Below, one piece after another: positions 53,172 through 62,419 of a stretch of DNA of 64,000 nt. The stretch is from Streptomyces sp. Ru71 (GTDB lineage: Bacteria > Actinomycetota > Actinomycetes > Streptomycetales > Streptomycetaceae), in NCBI RefSeq assembly GCF_002920535.1, contig NZ_PQSS01000004.1, positions 62,001 to 126,000 of the forward strand. The letters are read 5' to 3'. The position numbers and the translations under genes are program-made. Numbering within the stretch: position 1 is the first letter of the stretch; each line of letters begins with the position of its first letter. The notes beneath the pieces are model-generated. The model saw nothing but the letters and a program-made list of their open reading frames with translations, did no database searches and was not told the origin of the DNA.

Positions 53172-54371
53172 TCAGGCCTTGGGTACCCGCACGATCAGTG
53201 CGTCACCCTGGCCGCCGCCGCCGCACAGCGCGGCCGCGCCGACCCCGCCGCCCCGGCGCTTGAGCTCCAGCGCCAGGTGCAGGACGAGCCGGGCACCGGA
53301 CATGCCGATGGGGTGGCCCAGGGCGATGGCGCCGCCGTTGACGTTCACCTTTTCCGTGGACACCCCGAGGTCCTTCATTGACTGCACGGCGACCGCCGCG
53401 AAGGCCTCGTTGATCTCGATCAGGTCGAGGTCGGAGACCTCCAGGCCCTCCTTCTTCAGGGCGTGCAGGATCGCGTTCGACGGCTGCGACTGCAACGAGG
53501 TGTCCGGGCCCGCCACATTGCCGTGGGCGCCGATCTCGGCGATCCAGTCCAGGCCCAGCTCCTGGGCCTTGGCCTTGCTCATCACGACCACGGCCGCCGC
53601 GCCGTCGGAGATCTGCGAGGAGGTGCCGGCCGTGATGGTGCCGTCCTTGGTGAACGCCGGACGCAGCTTGCCCAGCGACTCCGCGGTGGTGTCGCCGCGG
53701 ATGCCCTCGTCCTTGCTGAACAGGACCGGGTCGCCCTTGCGCTGCGGGATCTCCACCGGGGTGATCTCCGCCTCGAAGATGCCGTTCTTCTGCGCGGCCG
53801 CCGCCCGCTGGTGGGACAGGGCGGCGATCTCGTCCTGCTCGGCGCGGCCGATGCCGAGACGGGTGTTGTGCTTCTCGGTGGACTCGCCCATGGGGATGTT
53901 CTCCCACGGGTCGGTCAGGCCGTCGTAGGCCATCGCGTCCAGCATCTGCACCGCGCCGTACTTGAAGCCGTCCCGGGACTTCGGCAGCAGGTGGGGGGCG
54001 TTGGTCATGGACTCCTGACCGCCGGCCACGACGATGTCGAACTCGCCGGCGCGGATCAGCTGGTCCGCGAGGGCGATGGCGTCGAGGCCGGAGAGGCAGA
54101 CCTTGTTGATGGTGAGCGCCGGGACGTTCATGGGGATGCCCGCCTTGACGGCCGCCTGACGCGCCGGGATCTGGCCCGCGCCGGCCTGGAGCACCTGGCC
54201 CATGATCACGTACTGCACCTGGTCGCCGCCGATCCCCGCACGGTCGAGGGCGGCCTTGATCGCGAAGCCGCCGAGGTCGGCTCCGGAGAAGGACTTCAGT
54301 GAGCCCAGCAGTCGCCCCATGGGCGTCCGCGCGCCCGCGACGATCACCGAGCTGTTCGTTGCAGTTGCCAT
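53172..54371 (-). CDS. Acetyl-CoA C-acetyltransferase (thiolase)
   Basis: 399 residues. Catalytic residues: nucleophile Cys92 in NKVCLSG, His in the [12 protein letters not shown] loop near residue 358, and Cys in [11 protein letters not shown] near residue 388. [11 protein letters not shown] is the usual thiolase motif. It condenses or cleaves acetoacetyl-CoA, so it serves butyryl-CoA synthesis or degradation. ATG 54371 has AAGGGG upstream. It lies between epimerase (divergent) and meaB (same strand), linking C4 acyl-CoA and methylmalonyl-CoA metabolism. Confidence 0.96.
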   Translation of the reverse strand: MATATNSSVIVAGARTPMGRLLGSLKSFSGADLGGFAIKAALDRAGIGGDQVQYVIMGQVLQAGAGQIPARQAAVKAGIPMNVPALTINKVCLSGLDAIALADQLIRAGEFDIVVAGGQESMTNAPHLLPKSRDGFKYGAVQMLDAMAYDGLTDPWENIPMGESTEKHNTRLGIGRAEQDEIAALSHQRAAAAQKNGIFEAEITPVEIPQRKGDPVLFSKDEGIRGDTTAESLGKLRPAFTKDGTITAGTSSQISDGAAAVVVMSKAKAQELGLDWIAEIGAHGNVAGPDTSLQSQPSNAILHALKKEGLEVSDLDLIEINEAFAAVAVQSMKDLGVSTEKVNVNGGAIALGHPIGMSGARLVLHLALELKRRGGGVGAAALCGGGGQGDALIVRVPKA

Positions 54372-54520
54372 GAGCTGCGATCCCCTTACCGGCCCGCACG
54401 GCCGAGGAGTGAACGAGGGTTTACTTCGAATGTACTGAGTGGCACTCCGTGCCGTCACCGGCCCGTCGGTGTGATCGCGCGCACGTTGCGTAACCACTCG
54501 CCGAGCGCTCCACTAACAGC

Positions 54521-54961
54521 ATGCTGACGCGAATCGACCACATCGGGATCGCCTGCCACGACCTCGACGCCACCGTCGAGTTCTACAAGGCGACGTACGG
54601 CTTCGAGGTGTTCCACACCGAGGTCAACGAGGAGCAGGGCGTGCGCGAGGCCATGCTCAAGATCAACGAGACGTCCGACGGCGGCGCCTCCTACCTCCAG
54701 CTGCTGGAGCCCACCCGCGAGGACTCCACGGTCGCGAAGTGGCTCGCCAAGAACGGCGAGGGCGTGCACCACATCGCCTTCGGCACTGCAAACGTGGACG
54801 CCGACTCCGAGGAGATCCGCGGCAAGGGCGTCCGCGTCCTGTACGACGAGCCCCGGCGCGGTTCCATGGGCTCCAGGATCACCTTCCTGCACCCCAAGGA
54901 CTGCCATGGCGTCCTGACAGAACTGGTCACTTCCGCCCCCGTTGAGTCGGACGAGCACTGA
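54521..54961 (+). CDS. mce: Methylmalonyl-CoA epimerase
   Basis: 146 residues, glyoxalase/VOC fold. It converts (2R)- to (2S)-methylmalonyl-CoA, the polyketide and propionate intermediate. Metal ligands by comparison are His7 (RIDHIGIA), Gln60 (YLQLLEP), His84 (VHHIAF) and Glu134 (GVLTELV). ATG 54521; no strong ribosome site. It is divergent from the thiolase gene over 149 nt. Confidence 0.96.
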   Translation: MLTRIDHIGIACHDLDATVEFYKATYGFEVFHTEVNEEQGVREAMLKINETSDGGASYLQLLEPTREDSTVAKWLAKNGEGVHHIAFGTANVDADSEEIRGKGVRVLYDEPRRGSMGSRITFLHPKDCHGVLTELVTSAPVESDEH

Positions 54962-54983
54962 CCCTCGTACATAAGGGCCGGTA

Positions 54984-55010
54984 GGGTTGGGTGCGGTCGC
55001 CGCCCAACCC
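54984..55010 (+). terminator. Hairpin after the epimerase gene
   Basis: A 9-bp stem (54984-54992 with 55002-55010, one G-U) with a 9-nt loop lies 22 nt after the epimerase stop. No T run. Confidence 0.6.
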
Positions 55011-55172
55011 AGCGGCGTACCGCATGTCCGGGGTCCGGTTTAGGGGGACGGGCGACGGGGCAGCAGCCCATGCTCCGCCGTTGATCTGACACCATTCCCC
55101 GGGGGCCCCGTTCGGCGGATGGACGGAGCTCGTTGGAGAGACTTGCGACCAGGGGACGGATGGGACCGCGCA

Positions 55173-58100
55173 GTGCGGGGCTACGAGAGCCAGGAGCGGG
55201 AGCCGGCGGCTGACGTCGACCACCTCACTCGGTTCGAAGCCGAGATGAAGCGGCTGAAGACCGAGCGGGAAAAGGCGATCCAGCACGCCGAGGACCTCGG
55301 CTACCAGGTCGAGGTGCTGCGCGCCAAGCTGCACGAGGCGCGTCGCACCATCATGTCCCGGCCCGCCTTCGACGGCGGCGACATCGGCTACCAGGCCGAG
55401 CAGTTGCTGCGCCAGGCGCAGATGCAGGCCGACCAGATCCGCGCCGACGCCGAACGCGAGCTGAGCCAGGCCCGCGCCCAGACCCAGCGCATCCTCCAGG
55501 AGCACGCCGAGCAGGCCGCGCGGCTCCAGGCCGAGCTGCACCAGGAGGCGGTGACCCGCCGCCAGCAGCTGGACCAGGAGCTGGCCGAACGCCGGGCGAC
55601 GGTCGAGTCGCACGTCAACGAGAACGTCGCCTGGGCCGAGCAGCTGCGCGCCCGCACCGAGGCGCAGGCCCGCCGGCTCATGGAGGAGTCCCGCGCGGAG
55701 GCCGAGCAGGCCCTGGCCGCCGCGCGCGCCGAGGCCGAGCGGCTGACCGCCGAGGCCCGCCAGCGGCTCACCAGCGAGGCGGAGACCGCCCGCGCCGAGG
55801 CCGAGCAGATCCTGCGCCGCGCCCGCGCGGACGCCGAGCGGCTGCTCAACGCCGCCTCCACGCAGGCCCAGGAGGCCACCGACCACGCCGAGCAGCTGCG
55901 CACCTCCACCGCGAGCGAGTCGGAGGCCGCGCGCCGTCAGGCGCAGGAGCTGAGCCGCAGCGCGGAAGCCCGCATGGCGGAGGCCGACGCGGCGCTGCGC
56001 GAGGCCCGCGCCGAGGCGGAGAAGCTGCTCACCGAGGCCAAGGAGGCCGCCGCCAAGGCGCTGGCGAGCGCCGAGGCCGCCAACGAGACCCGTACGCGCA
56101 CCGCCAAGGAGCAGGTCGCCCGGCTGGTCGGCGAGGCCACCAAGGAGGCCGAGACCACCAAGGCGGAGGCCGAGCAGCTGCTCGCCGACGCCCGCGCCGA
56201 GGCGGAGAAGACGCTCGCCGAGGCCGTGGAGAAGGCCCGCAGCGTCACCGCGGAGGAGTCTGCCTCCCAGCTGTCCAAGGCGGCCAAGACCGCCGAGGAC
56301 GTGCTCAACAAGGCGTCCGAGGACGCCAAGCAGACCACCAAGGCCGCCGCCGAGGAGGCCGAGCGGATCCGCCGGGAGGCCGAGGCCGAGGCGGACCGGC
56401 TGCGCGCCGAGGCGCACGAGATCGCCGAGCAGCTCAAGGGCGCCGCCAAGGACGACACCGAGGAGTACCGCGCCAAGACGGTCGAGCTGCAGGAGGAGGC
56501 CCGCCGGCTGCGCGGCGAGGCCGAGCAGCTGCGTGCCGACGCGGTCGCCGAGGGCGAGAAGATCCGGGCCGAGGCCCGCAGGGAGGCCGTCCAGCAGATC
56601 GACGAGGCGGCCAAGACCGCCGAGGAGCTGCTGGCCAAGGCCAAGGCGGACGCCGACGAGCTGCGCCAGACCGCCACCGCGGACAGCGAGAAGGTGCGCA
56701 CCGAGGCCATCGAGCGGGCGACCACGCTGCGCCGGCAGGCCGAGGAGACCCTGGAGCGCACCCGCGCGGAGGCCGAACGGCAGCGCGCGGAGGCCGGCGA
56801 GCAGGCGGAGGCGCTGAAGGCGGACGCCGAGCGGGCCGCGCGCGAGCTGCGCGAGGAGACCGAGCGGGCCATGGCCGCCCGGCAGGCCGAGGCCGCCGAG
56901 GAACTGACGCGGGTGCAGTCGGAGGCCGAGGCGCGGCTCGCCGCCGCCGAACAGGCCCTGAGCGACGCCCGTGAGGAGGCCGCCCGCATCCGCCGGGAGG
57001 CCGCCGAGGAGAGCGACCGGCTGCGCGCCGAGTCCGCGGAACGCATCCGTACGCTGCAGCAGCAGGCCGAGACCGAGGCCGAGCGGCTGCGTGACGAGGC
57101 CGCCGCGGACGCCTCCGCCTCCCGCGCGGAGGGCGAGGCCGTCGCCGTACGGCTGCGCTCGGAGGCCGCCGCCGAGGCGGAGCGGCTGAAGTCGGAGGCC
57201 CAGGACAGCGCCGACCGGCTGCGCGCCGAGGCGCAGGCCGCGGCGGAGCGGCTGGCGGCGGAGGCGTCGGAGACGCTGGCCGCGGCGCAGGAGGAGGCCG
57301 CCCGGCGCCGCCGGGAGGCCGAGGAACTCCTCGGCTCCGCCCGCCAGGAGGCCGACCAGGAGCGCGAGCGGGCCCGCGAGCAGAGCGAGGACCTGCTGGC
57401 GGCGGCGCGCACCCGGGTGGAGGAGGCGCAGGCCGAGGCGACCCGGCTGGTGGAGGAAGCCGACCGGCGTGCCTCCGAGATGGTCTCCGCCGCCGAGCAG
57501 CACGCGCAGCAGGTGCGGGACTCCGTGGCCGGGCTGCACGAGCAGGCGCAGGAGGAGATCGCCGGCCTGCGCAGCGCCGCCGAGCACGCGGCGGAGAGGA
57601 CCAGGCGGGAGGCCGAGGAGGAGGCGGACCGGGTCCGTTCCGACGCCTACGCCGAGCGGGAGCGGGCGAGCGAGGACGCCTCACGGCTGCGCCGGGAGGC
57701 GAACGAGGAGGCTCAGGCCGCCAAGGCGCTCGCCGAGCGCACCATGGCGGAGGCCATGGCCGAGGCCGAGCGGGTGCGTTCGGACGCCGCCGAGCACGCC
57801 CAGCGGGTGCGCACGGAGGCCTCGGACGCCATCGCGCAGGCCGACCAGCAGGCGGCGCGTACGCGGGCGGACGCCCGGGAGGACGCCAACCGCATCCGCT
57901 CGGACGCCGCGACGCAGGCCGACACGCTCATCACCGAGGCCCGCAACGAGGCCGAACGCCTCACCACCGAGACCATCACCGAGACGGACCGGCTGCGCGC
58001 GGAGACCGTCGCGGAGGCCGAACGCGTCCGCACCGAGGCGCTCCAGGAGGCCGAGCGGCTGCGCGCCGAGAGCCGCGAGGAGGCCGAGCGGCTGCGCACG

Positions 58101-59339
58101 GAGGCCTCGGAGGTCCGCAGCGAGGCCGAGCAGACCGCCGCCCGTACCCGGGCGGACGCCCGGGAGGACGCCAACCGCATCCGCTCGGACGCCGCGGCCC
58201 AGGCCGACACCCTCATCTCCGAGGCCCGCAACGAGGCCGAACGCCTCACCACCGAGACCGTCACGGAGGCGGACCGGCTGCGTGCCGAGGCGGCCGCCGA
58301 GGCGGAGCGGGTCCGCGCCGAGTCGGTCGCCAAGGCGGAGAAGCTGGTCGGGGACGCCACCGCGGAGGCGGAGCGGCTGCGTGCCGAGGCCGCCGAGACG
58401 GTGGGCAGCGCCCGCCAGCACGCCGAGCGCGTCCGCACCGAGGCCGAGCGGGTCAAGGCGGAGGCGGCCAAGGAGGCCGAGCGTCTGGTGACGGCCGCCC
58501 GCGAGGAGGCCGAGCGCACCCTGGACGCGGCCCGCAAGGACGCCAACAAGCGCCGCAGCGAGGCCGCCGAGCAGGTCGACAAGCTCATCACGGAGACCAC
58601 GGCCGAGGCGGACAAGCTGCTCACCGAGGCGCAGCAGCAGGCGCTGAAGACGACCGCGGACGCCGAGGCGCAGGCGGACACGATGGTCGGCGCGGCCCGC
58701 AAGGAGGCCGACCGGATCGTCTCCGAGGCGACCATCGAGGGCAACACCCGGGTGGAGAAGGCCCGTACGGACGCCGACGAGCTGCTGGTGGGCGCGCGCC
58801 GGGACGCCACCCAGATAAGGGAGCGGGCGGAGGAGCTGCGCGACCGCATCACCTCCGAGATCGAGGAGCTGCACGAGCGGGCCCGCCGTGAGGCCGCCGA
58901 GACCATGAAGTCGACCGGCGACCGCTGCGACGCGCTCATCAAGGCCGCCGAGGAGCAGCTGGCCAAGGCGGAGGCGAAGGCCAAGGAGATCGTCTCGGAG
59001 GCCAACTCCGAGGCGGGCAAGGTCCGTATCGCCGCCGTGAAGAAGGCCGAGGGCCTGCTGAAGGAGGCCGAGCAGAAGAAGGCCCGCCTGGTCAAGGAGG
59101 CCGAGGAGCTCAAGGCGGAGGCGGTCCGCGAGGCGCGGCGCACGGTCGAGGAGGGCAAGCGCGAGCTGGAGATCCTGGTGCGCCGCCGCGAGGACATCAA
59201 CGCCGAGATCTCCCGCGTCCAGGACGTGCTGGAGGCGCTGGAGTCCTTCGAGGCCCCGGCGTCCGGCAAGGACTCCACGGTCAAGGCGGGTGCGACGGTC
59301 GGCGCCCCTCGTTCGGGTGGCAAGTCGTCGGACGGCTAG
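55173..59339 (+). CDS. scy: Scy, giant coiled-coil polarity protein
   Basis: 1388 residues, almost entirely Ala/Glu/Arg coiled coil. In Streptomyces Scy nucleates the tip organising centre with DivIVA and FilP and directs hyphal growth. The N-terminus RFEAEMKRLKTEREKAIQHAEDLGYQVEVLRAKLHEARRTIMSRPAFDGGDIGYQAEQLLRQAQMQADQIRADAERELSQA carries the DivIVA-like start. Heptads then give way to long hendecad-type repeats (AEAERLRAEA). GTG 55173 is chosen because known Scy proteins begin VRGYESQER; ATG 55119 would add 18 residues. Two near-identical segments of about 125 bp lie 285 bp apart (57859 and 58144). The end is a low-complexity Gly/Ser/Lys tail. Confidence 0.95.
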   Translation: MRGYESQEREPAADVDHLTRFEAEMKRLKTEREKAIQHAEDLGYQVEVLRAKLHEARRTIMSRPAFDGGDIGYQAEQLLRQAQMQADQIRADAERELSQARAQTQRILQEHAEQAARLQAELHQEAVTRRQQLDQELAERRATVESHVNENVAWAEQLRARTEAQARRLMEESRAEAEQALAAARAEAERLTAEARQRLTSEAETARAEAEQILRRARADAERLLNAASTQAQEATDHAEQLRTSTASESEAARRQAQELSRSAEARMAEADAALREARAEAEKLLTEAKEAAAKALASAEAANETRTRTAKEQVARLVGEATKEAETTKAEAEQLLADARAEAEKTLAEAVEKARSVTAEESASQLSKAAKTAEDVLNKASEDAKQTTKAAAEEAERIRREAEAEADRLRAEAHEIAEQLKGAAKDDTEEYRAKTVELQEEARRLRGEAEQLRADAVAEGEKIRAEARREAVQQIDEAAKTAEELLAKAKADADELRQTATADSEKVRTEAIERATTLRRQAEETLERTRAEAERQRAEAGEQAEALKADAERAARELREETERAMAARQAEAAEELTRVQSEAEARLAAAEQALSDAREEAARIRREAAEESDRLRAESAERIRTLQQQAETEAERLRDEAAADASASRAEGEAVAVRLRSEAAAEAERLKSEAQDSADRLRAEAQAAAERLAAEASETLAAAQEEAARRRREAEELLGSARQEADQERERAREQSEDLLAAARTRVEEAQAEATRLVEEADRRASEMVSAAEQHAQQVRDSVAGLHEQAQEEIAGLRSAAEHAAERTRREAEEEADRVRSDAYAERERASEDASRLRREANEEAQAAKALAERTMAEAMAEAERVRSDAAEHAQRVRTEASDAIAQADQQAARTRADAREDANRIRSDAATQADTLITEARNEAERLTTETITETDRLRAETVAEAERVRTEALQEAERLRAESREEAERLRTEASEVRSEAEQTAARTRADAREDANRIRSDAAAQADTLISEARNEAERLTTETVTEADRLRAEAAAEAERVRAESVAKAEKLVGDATAEAERLRAEAAETVGSARQHAERVRTEAERVKAEAAKEAERLVTAAREEAERTLDAARKDANKRRSEAAEQVDKLITETTAEADKLLTEAQQQALKTTADAEAQADTMVGAARKEADRIVSEATIEGNTRVEKARTDADELLVGARRDATQIRERAEELRDRITSEIEELHERARREAAETMKSTGDRCDALIKAAEEQLAKAEAKAKEIVSEANSEAGKVRIAAVKKAEGLLKEAEQKKARLVKEAEELKAEAVREARRTVEEGKRELEILVRRREDINAEISRVQDVLEALESFEAPASGKDSTVKAGATVGAPRSGGKSSDG

Positions 59340-59579
59340 CGCCGGAGGGGTCCGAGAGGGCAGCCTGGGTCGACGGCACGGAGGGGAAGCGGAAGTGACG
59401 CGGCGGTGTTCCGGGTGGTTGAGCGGGGGCTTTGACCATGTCTTGGCAAGTGGTCCGCCGTTCAGCCACCCAAAAGGGGTGTCATTCTCCAGATCAAACG
59501 CGTATCCGCTCGATGACACGCCGTTCTGACCCCTAGGATTCCACCTATCACCTCACCGGTCTCATTCGACAGGAACCCC
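59340..59579. promoter_or_regulatory. scy-filP intergenic region
   Basis: 240 nt without a gene. TTGACC at 59431, TAGGAT at 59533-59538 and a GTGTCAT...ATGACAC inverted repeat (59478-59484 with 59514-59520) are visible. TAGGAT could be the -10 of filP, with a 40-nt leader carrying AGGAAC. Confidence 0.45.
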
Positions 59580-60515
59580 ATGAGCGACACTTCCCCCTAC
59601 GGCTTCGAGCTTGTGCGGCGTGGGTACGACCGCGCTCAGGTGGACGAACGTATCTCCAACCTCGTCTCCCAACGTGACCAGGCCAACGCCCGCATCACCG
59701 CTCTGGAAAAGCGCATCGAGGAGCTGCACCTCGAAACGCAGAACGCTCAGGCCCAGGTGACGGACGCCGAGCCGTCCTACGCCGGCCTCGGCGCGCGCGT
59801 CGAGAAGATCCTGCGCCTCGCCGAGGAAGAGGCCAAGGAGCTGCGCGAGGAGGCCCGTCGCGCGGCCGAACAGCACCGCGACCTCGCCGAGTCGGCGGCC
59901 CAGCAGGTGCGCAACGACGCGGAGTCGTACGCCGCCGAGCGCAAGGCGAAGGCCGAGGACGAGGGCGTCCGGATCGTCGAGAAGGCCAAGGCCGACGCGG
60001 CGCAGCTGCGTGCCGAGGCGCAGAAGGACGCGCAGTCCAAGCGCGAGGAGGCGGACGCCCTCTTCGAGGAGACCCGCGCCAAGGCCGCCCAGGCCGCCGC
60101 GGACTTCGAGACGAACCTCGCCAAGCGCCGCGAGCAGTCCGAGCGCGACCTGGCCTCCCGTCAGGCCAAGGCCGAGAAGCGGCTCGCGGAGATCGAGCAC
60201 CGCGCCGAGCAGCTGCGCCTGGAGGCGGAGAAGCTGCGCACGGACGCCGAGCGCCGCGCCCGCCAGACGGTGGAGACGGCCCAGCGCCAGGCCGAGGACA
60301 TCGTGGCCGACGCCAACGCCAAGGCCGACCGCATCCGCTCGGAATCCGAGCGCGAGCTGGCGGCGCTCACCAACCGTCGCGACTCCATCAACGCCCAGCT
60401 GACGAACGTCCGCGAGATGCTCGCCACGCTGACCGGTGCGGCGGTCGCTGCCGCGGGTACGCCCGGTGAGGACGAGCCTGTTTCTCGTGGGGTGCCGGCG
60501 CAGCAGTCCCGGTAA
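59580..60515 (+). CDS. filP: FilP, intermediate filament-like coiled-coil protein
   Basis: 311 residues. MSDTSPYGFELVRRGYDRAQVDERISNLVSQRDQANARITALEKRIEELHLE is the characteristic head, followed by a continuous coiled coil to about residue 285 and a short Ala/Gly tail. FilP forms a cytoskeletal mesh at hyphal tips and affects cell stiffness; it interacts with DivIVA and Scy. ATG 59580 has AGGAAC upstream. The GYDRAQVDERI element parallels DivIVA-family N-termini. It is separated from scy by its own promoter region. Confidence 0.96.
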   Translation: MSDTSPYGFELVRRGYDRAQVDERISNLVSQRDQANARITALEKRIEELHLETQNAQAQVTDAEPSYAGLGARVEKILRLAEEEAKELREEARRAAEQHRDLAESAAQQVRNDAESYAAERKAKAEDEGVRIVEKAKADAAQLRAEAQKDAQSKREEADALFEETRAKAAQAAADFETNLAKRREQSERDLASRQAKAEKRLAEIEHRAEQLRLEAEKLRTDAERRARQTVETAQRQAEDIVADANAKADRIRSESERELAALTNRRDSINAQLTNVREMLATLTGAAVAAAGTPGEDEPVSRGVPAQQSR

Positions 60516-60527
60516 CTGCAGGTCTTG

Positions 60528-60563
60528 CGAAGCCCCCTGCCTTTCCACTGGCGGGGGGCTTCG
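60528..60563 (+). terminator. Terminator after filP
   Basis: A 10-bp stem (60528-60537 with 60554-60563) with a structured 16-nt loop, then TTCCGTCTT. It starts 13 nt after the filP stop and overlaps the next gene's promoter region. Confidence 0.8.
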
Positions 60564-60583
60564 TTCCGTCTTAGCGTGGCCGC

Positions 60584-61543
60584 ATGATCGAGCTTGAGGG
60601 GCTGACCAAGCGGTACGGCGAGAAGGTGGCGGTGAACAATCTGAGCTTCACCGTCAGACCCGGCATCGTCACCGGCTTCCTCGGCCCCAACGGCGCGGGC
60701 AAGTCCACCACCATGCGGATGATCCTGGGCCTGGACCGGCCCACGGCCGGGGATGTGCGGATCGACGGCATCCACTACCACCAGCTCAAGGACCCGCTGA
60801 CGTACATCGGCGCGCTGCTGGAGGCGAAGGCCTGGCACGGCGGGCGCAGCGCCTACAACCATCTGCTGTGCCTCGCCCAGAGCAACGGCATCCCGGCGAG
60901 CCGGGTGCGCGAGGTGCTGGAGACGGTCGGTCTGACGGCGGTGGCGAAGAAGAAGACCAAGGGCTTCTCGCTGGGCATGGGACAGCGGCTGGGCATCGCG
61001 GCCGCGTTGCTCGGCGATCCTCGGATCCTGATGTTCGACGAGCCGGTCAACGGCCTCGACCCCGAGGGCATCCACTGGATCCGCAATCTGATGAAGTCTC
61101 TGGCGGCGCAGGGGCGGACCGTGTTCGTCTCCTCCCACCTGATGAGCGAGATGGCGCTCACCGCCGACCATCTCGTGGTCATCGGGCAGGGCCGGCTGCT
61201 GGCCGACACCTCGATGGCCGACTTCATCGCCCGCAACTCCCGCGCCTACGTGCGCATCCGCACCCCGCAGCGCGAGCGGCTGCTCGACGTCCTGCACCAG
61301 GCGGGCATCACCGCCGGGGAGACCGGCGGCGGGGCGCTGGAGGTGGAGGGCGGCAAGAGCGAGCAGATCGGTGAGCTGGCCGCGCGGCACCAGATCGTGC
61401 TGCACGAGCTGAGCAGTCAGCAGGCCTCCCTGGAGGAGGCGTTCATGCAGCTGACCGCGCAGGCGGTGGAGTACCACGCACACGACGGCACACCCCCCGC
61501 GCGGCAGGAGCCGTGGGGGGCCGGCTGGCAGAAGGGAAGCTGA
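60584..61543 (+). CDS. ABC transporter ATP-binding protein (ABC-2 type exporter), unit 1
   Basis: 319 residues. Walker A GPNGAGKS (Lys40), Q-loop region, the unusual signature SLGMGQR, Walker B ILMFDEPVNGLDPEG and H-loop VSSHLMSEMAL. The DrrA/CcmA class that drives two-component exporters. The C-terminal about 100 residues form an accessory domain. ATG 60584 has no ribosome site, but TAGCGT (60572-60577) ends 6 nt upstream, predicting a leaderless mRNA. The permease gene begins 3 nt after its stop. The substrate is unknown. Confidence 0.95.
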   Translation: MIELEGLTKRYGEKVAVNNLSFTVRPGIVTGFLGPNGAGKSTTMRMILGLDRPTAGDVRIDGIHYHQLKDPLTYIGALLEAKAWHGGRSAYNHLLCLAQSNGIPASRVREVLETVGLTAVAKKKTKGFSLGMGQRLGIAAALLGDPRILMFDEPVNGLDPEGIHWIRNLMKSLAAQGRTVFVSSHLMSEMALTADHLVVIGQGRLLADTSMADFIARNSRAYVRIRTPQRERLLDVLHQAGITAGETGGGALEVEGGKSEQIGELAARHQIVLHELSSQQASLEEAFMQLTAQAVEYHAHDGTPPARQEPWGAGWQKGS

Positions 61544-61546
61544 GCC

Positions 61547-62317
61547 ATGGCGGCGGTCCAGGTCATCCGTTCGGAGTGGACCAAGATCCGGTCGGTGGCG
61601 TCCACCGTCTGGACGCTGTCCCTCGCCGTGGTCGTCACCATCGCCCTCGGCATGCTCATCTCGGCGCTGTCGAAGAACGAGTTCGGCAATCTGAGCCGGC
61701 GCGACCAGCTCTCCTTCGACCCCACCTTCATCAGCTTCGCCGGGATGACGCTCGGCCAGCTGGCCATGATCGTGTTCGGGGTGCTGGTGGTGTCGAACGA
61801 GTACAGCACCGGCATGATCCGCGCGTCACTGGCCGCCGTGCCGCAGCGCGCCACCTTCCTGTTCAGCAAGGTGGCCGTGGCGACCGGGCTGGCCCTGGTC
61901 GTCGGCATGGCGACCAGCTTCGTGGCGTTCTTCCTCGGGCAGGCGATGCTCGGCGAGTACCGGGCCTCGATCGGTGACCCGGGGGTGCTGCGGGCGGTGT
62001 TCGGCGGCGGGCTCTACATGACGCTGATCGCGATGTTCTCCATGGGCGTGGCCGCGATGCTGCGCTCGCCGATGCTGTCGCTGGGCATCCTGATGCCGTT
62101 CTTCTTCCTGATCTCCAACATCCTGGGCAACGTCAGCGCGACGAAGAAGGTCGGCCAGTACCTGCCCGACCAGGCCGGCAGCCGGATCATGCAGGTCGTC
62201 ACCCCGCTCGACGACACCACCCCGTACGGCCCCTGGGGCGGCCTCGGGATCATGCTGGCCTGGGTGGCGGCGGCACTGCTCGGCGGCTTCGTCCTGCTGC
62301 AGCGGCGTGACGCGTAG
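61547..62317 (+). CDS. ABC-2 type permease, unit 1
   Basis: 256 residues, about six helices: VWTLSLAVVVTIALGMLI, FAGMTLGQLAMIVFGVLVVSNEYSTGMIRASLAAVP, VAVATGLALVVGMATSFVAFFLG, VFGGGLYMTLIAMFSMGVAAML, MLSLGILMPFFFLISNILGN and MLAWVAAALLGGFVLLQRRDA. IRSEWTKIRSVASTVWTL is the standard N-terminus of this permease class. ATG 61547. It partners with the preceding ATPase. Confidence 0.94.
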   Translation: MAAVQVIRSEWTKIRSVASTVWTLSLAVVVTIALGMLISALSKNEFGNLSRRDQLSFDPTFISFAGMTLGQLAMIVFGVLVVSNEYSTGMIRASLAAVPQRATFLFSKVAVATGLALVVGMATSFVAFFLGQAMLGEYRASIGDPGVLRAVFGGGLYMTLIAMFSMGVAAMLRSPMLSLGILMPFFFLISNILGNVSATKKVGQYLPDQAGSRIMQVVTPLDDTTPYGPWGGLGIMLAWVAAALLGGFVLLQRRDA

Positions 62318-62419
62318 TCTTTGCCTTCTCTTGGCTGGAACCGTCAGCGCCTGGATATCCTCCTAACCCTTACGGGGGCGTGTGCCCCGCTGTCCTGAAC
62401 CTTGCGATGGGTGCGGAGC

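Noticed and set aside
54927..57587. 886-codon minus-strand frame over scy
   Set aside because: Leu/Gly-rich shadow caused by the repetitive coiled-coil DNA.
57859..58270. Repeated units in scy considered as a CRISPR or satellite
   Set aside because: The repeats are in frame, encode hendecads and lack spacer/repeat alternation.
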